Assembly: GCA_017935065.1 (NCBI GenBank)
Contig: JAGBIF010000028.1
Location: 1-64,000 of the forward strand
Direction: 5' to 3'
Origin: Clostridia bacterium
GTDB taxonomy: Bacteria; Bacillota; Clostridia; Oscillospirales; CAG-272
DNA: 64,000 nucleotides
How positions within the stretch are numbered: position 1 is the first letter of the stretch; every line of letters starts with the position of its first letter. The position numbers and the translations under genes are program-made. Below, in pieces: positions 63,684-64,000 of the stretch. The notes beneath the pieces were generated by a model, which was not told the origin of the DNA, ran no database searches, and saw only the letters and a list, made by a program, of their open reading frames with translations.

Positions 63684-64000
63684 TTATTTCTTAATAAGCT
63701 CGCGGGGCGTTTCCTCACCCTCGCCGCCACGGCGCGTCCTTTTCGCGGCGCGCTGCTCTTGCTTTCGCATTTTCTTTTCTTCCCGCTTTCGCGCCTTTTC
63801 CTCTTTTCTTCTTGAAACGAGCTTATCAAGAAGGCGAAGCTTACGGGTAGGCTTCTTTTCTTCCTCACCGTCTGTTCCCCTATCCTCGTGTCCCGTTGCT
63901 CGCCTGATGAAATCGCTTACAGCCGTCACAGGACGAGTCACCGCCTCGGTCAATTCTCGTTTATCCTGCGCTAACCCCAGCATTATCAGATCGACGTGGC
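63684..64000 (-). CDS. C-terminal part of an unidentified protein, cut by the window edge
   Basis: The frame is open to the last base of the window. Only about 105 residues are visible: a segment DKRELTEAVTRPVTAVSDFIRR and then a very basic tail (KKPTRKLRLLDKLVSRRKEEKARKREEKK) ending in ELIKK. The start is outside or is ATG 63983. It lies 25 bases before the RCK/RyR gene and is probably cotranscribed. The function cannot be judged. Confidence 0.5.
   Translation of the reverse strand, partial: HVDLIMLGLAQDKRELTEAVTRPVTAVSDFIRRATGHEDRGTDGEEEKKPTRKLRLLDKLVSRRKEEKARKREEKKMRKQEQRAAKRTRRGGEGEETPRELIKK

Noticed and set aside
63659..63868. 70-residue N-terminal extension of the RCK/RyR protein
   Set aside because: The extension overlaps the preceding gene, is a string of basic residues, and a membrane-start ATG lies at 63658.

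Overview
The window reads as chromosomal DNA of an anaerobic, fermentative member of the Clostridia (Bacillota), probably an uncultured gut or rumen lineage of the Oscillospirales/Christensenellales kind. Supporting signs are strong AGGAGG-type ribosome sites, many near-consensus TTGACA/TATAAT promoters with 17-bp spacers, two [FeFe]-hydrogenase-type proteins, AdhE, a Re-citrate-synthase-like gene next to aconitase and NAD-type isocitrate dehydrogenase, PspC, CdaR/PucR and BlaI/BlaR regulators. The lineage is inferred from gene content only. No rRNA, tRNA, CRISPR array, IS element or phage gene was recognised.

Layout. 1-2.5 kb: an array of mini-hairpins, gpsA, and an InlB-repeat surface protein behind a foldable leader. 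2.5-17.6 kb: two giant secreted proteins with different N-terminal hydrolase domains, four or five copies of the same roughly 300-residue module, and a shared C-terminal region; an AraC regulator lies between them. The second giant gene carries an in-frame TAG inside the shared C-terminal region. 17.7-25 kb: cinA/pncC-type gene, then an apparently AT-richer accessory stretch with an RNase III-like/Xre/25-residue-peptide operon, an AAA_14-type ATPase with a nuclease-like tail, and a BlaI/BlaR1-like operon with its operators.

25-33 kb: housekeeping genes on the minus strand (pspC, lysS, greA, an S41 protease, a CdaR-like regulator, rsmE-prmA-ribF). 33-39.4 kb: plus-strand operon of MFS transporter, glycerophosphodiesterase, RlmL-type methyltransferase, GH2 glycosidase and FAD oxidoreductase. 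39.5-41.5 kb: a DUF4886-like lipoprotein.

41.6-47.1 kb: oxidative branch from oxaloacetate to 2-oxoglutarate (Re-citrate synthase-like enzyme, GntR/FCD regulator, aconitase, isocitrate dehydrogenase), with a candidate GntR operator at the promoter. 47.2-51.3 kb: an Xre-controlled module made of a large InlB/GLUG lipoprotein, the Xre regulator and a two-TM coiled-coil protein. Four copies of one operator occupy the same places in two promoters.

51.4-60.1 kb: a redox island on the minus strand reading adhE, an APH-fold kinase, two [2Fe-2S] thioredoxin-like ferredoxins, a PAS-containing sensory hydrogenase, a PP2C phosphatase and a catalytic-type [FeFe] hydrogenase. A Rex-like operator sits upstream of adhE. 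60.2-64 kb: a LysR regulator, a membrane RCK/RyR protein and a partial gene at the window edge.

The best candidates for an undescribed system are the Xre regulon at 47-51 kb, the giant modular secreted proteins, the RNase III/Xre/peptide operon and the kinase-containing adhE-hydrogenase island.
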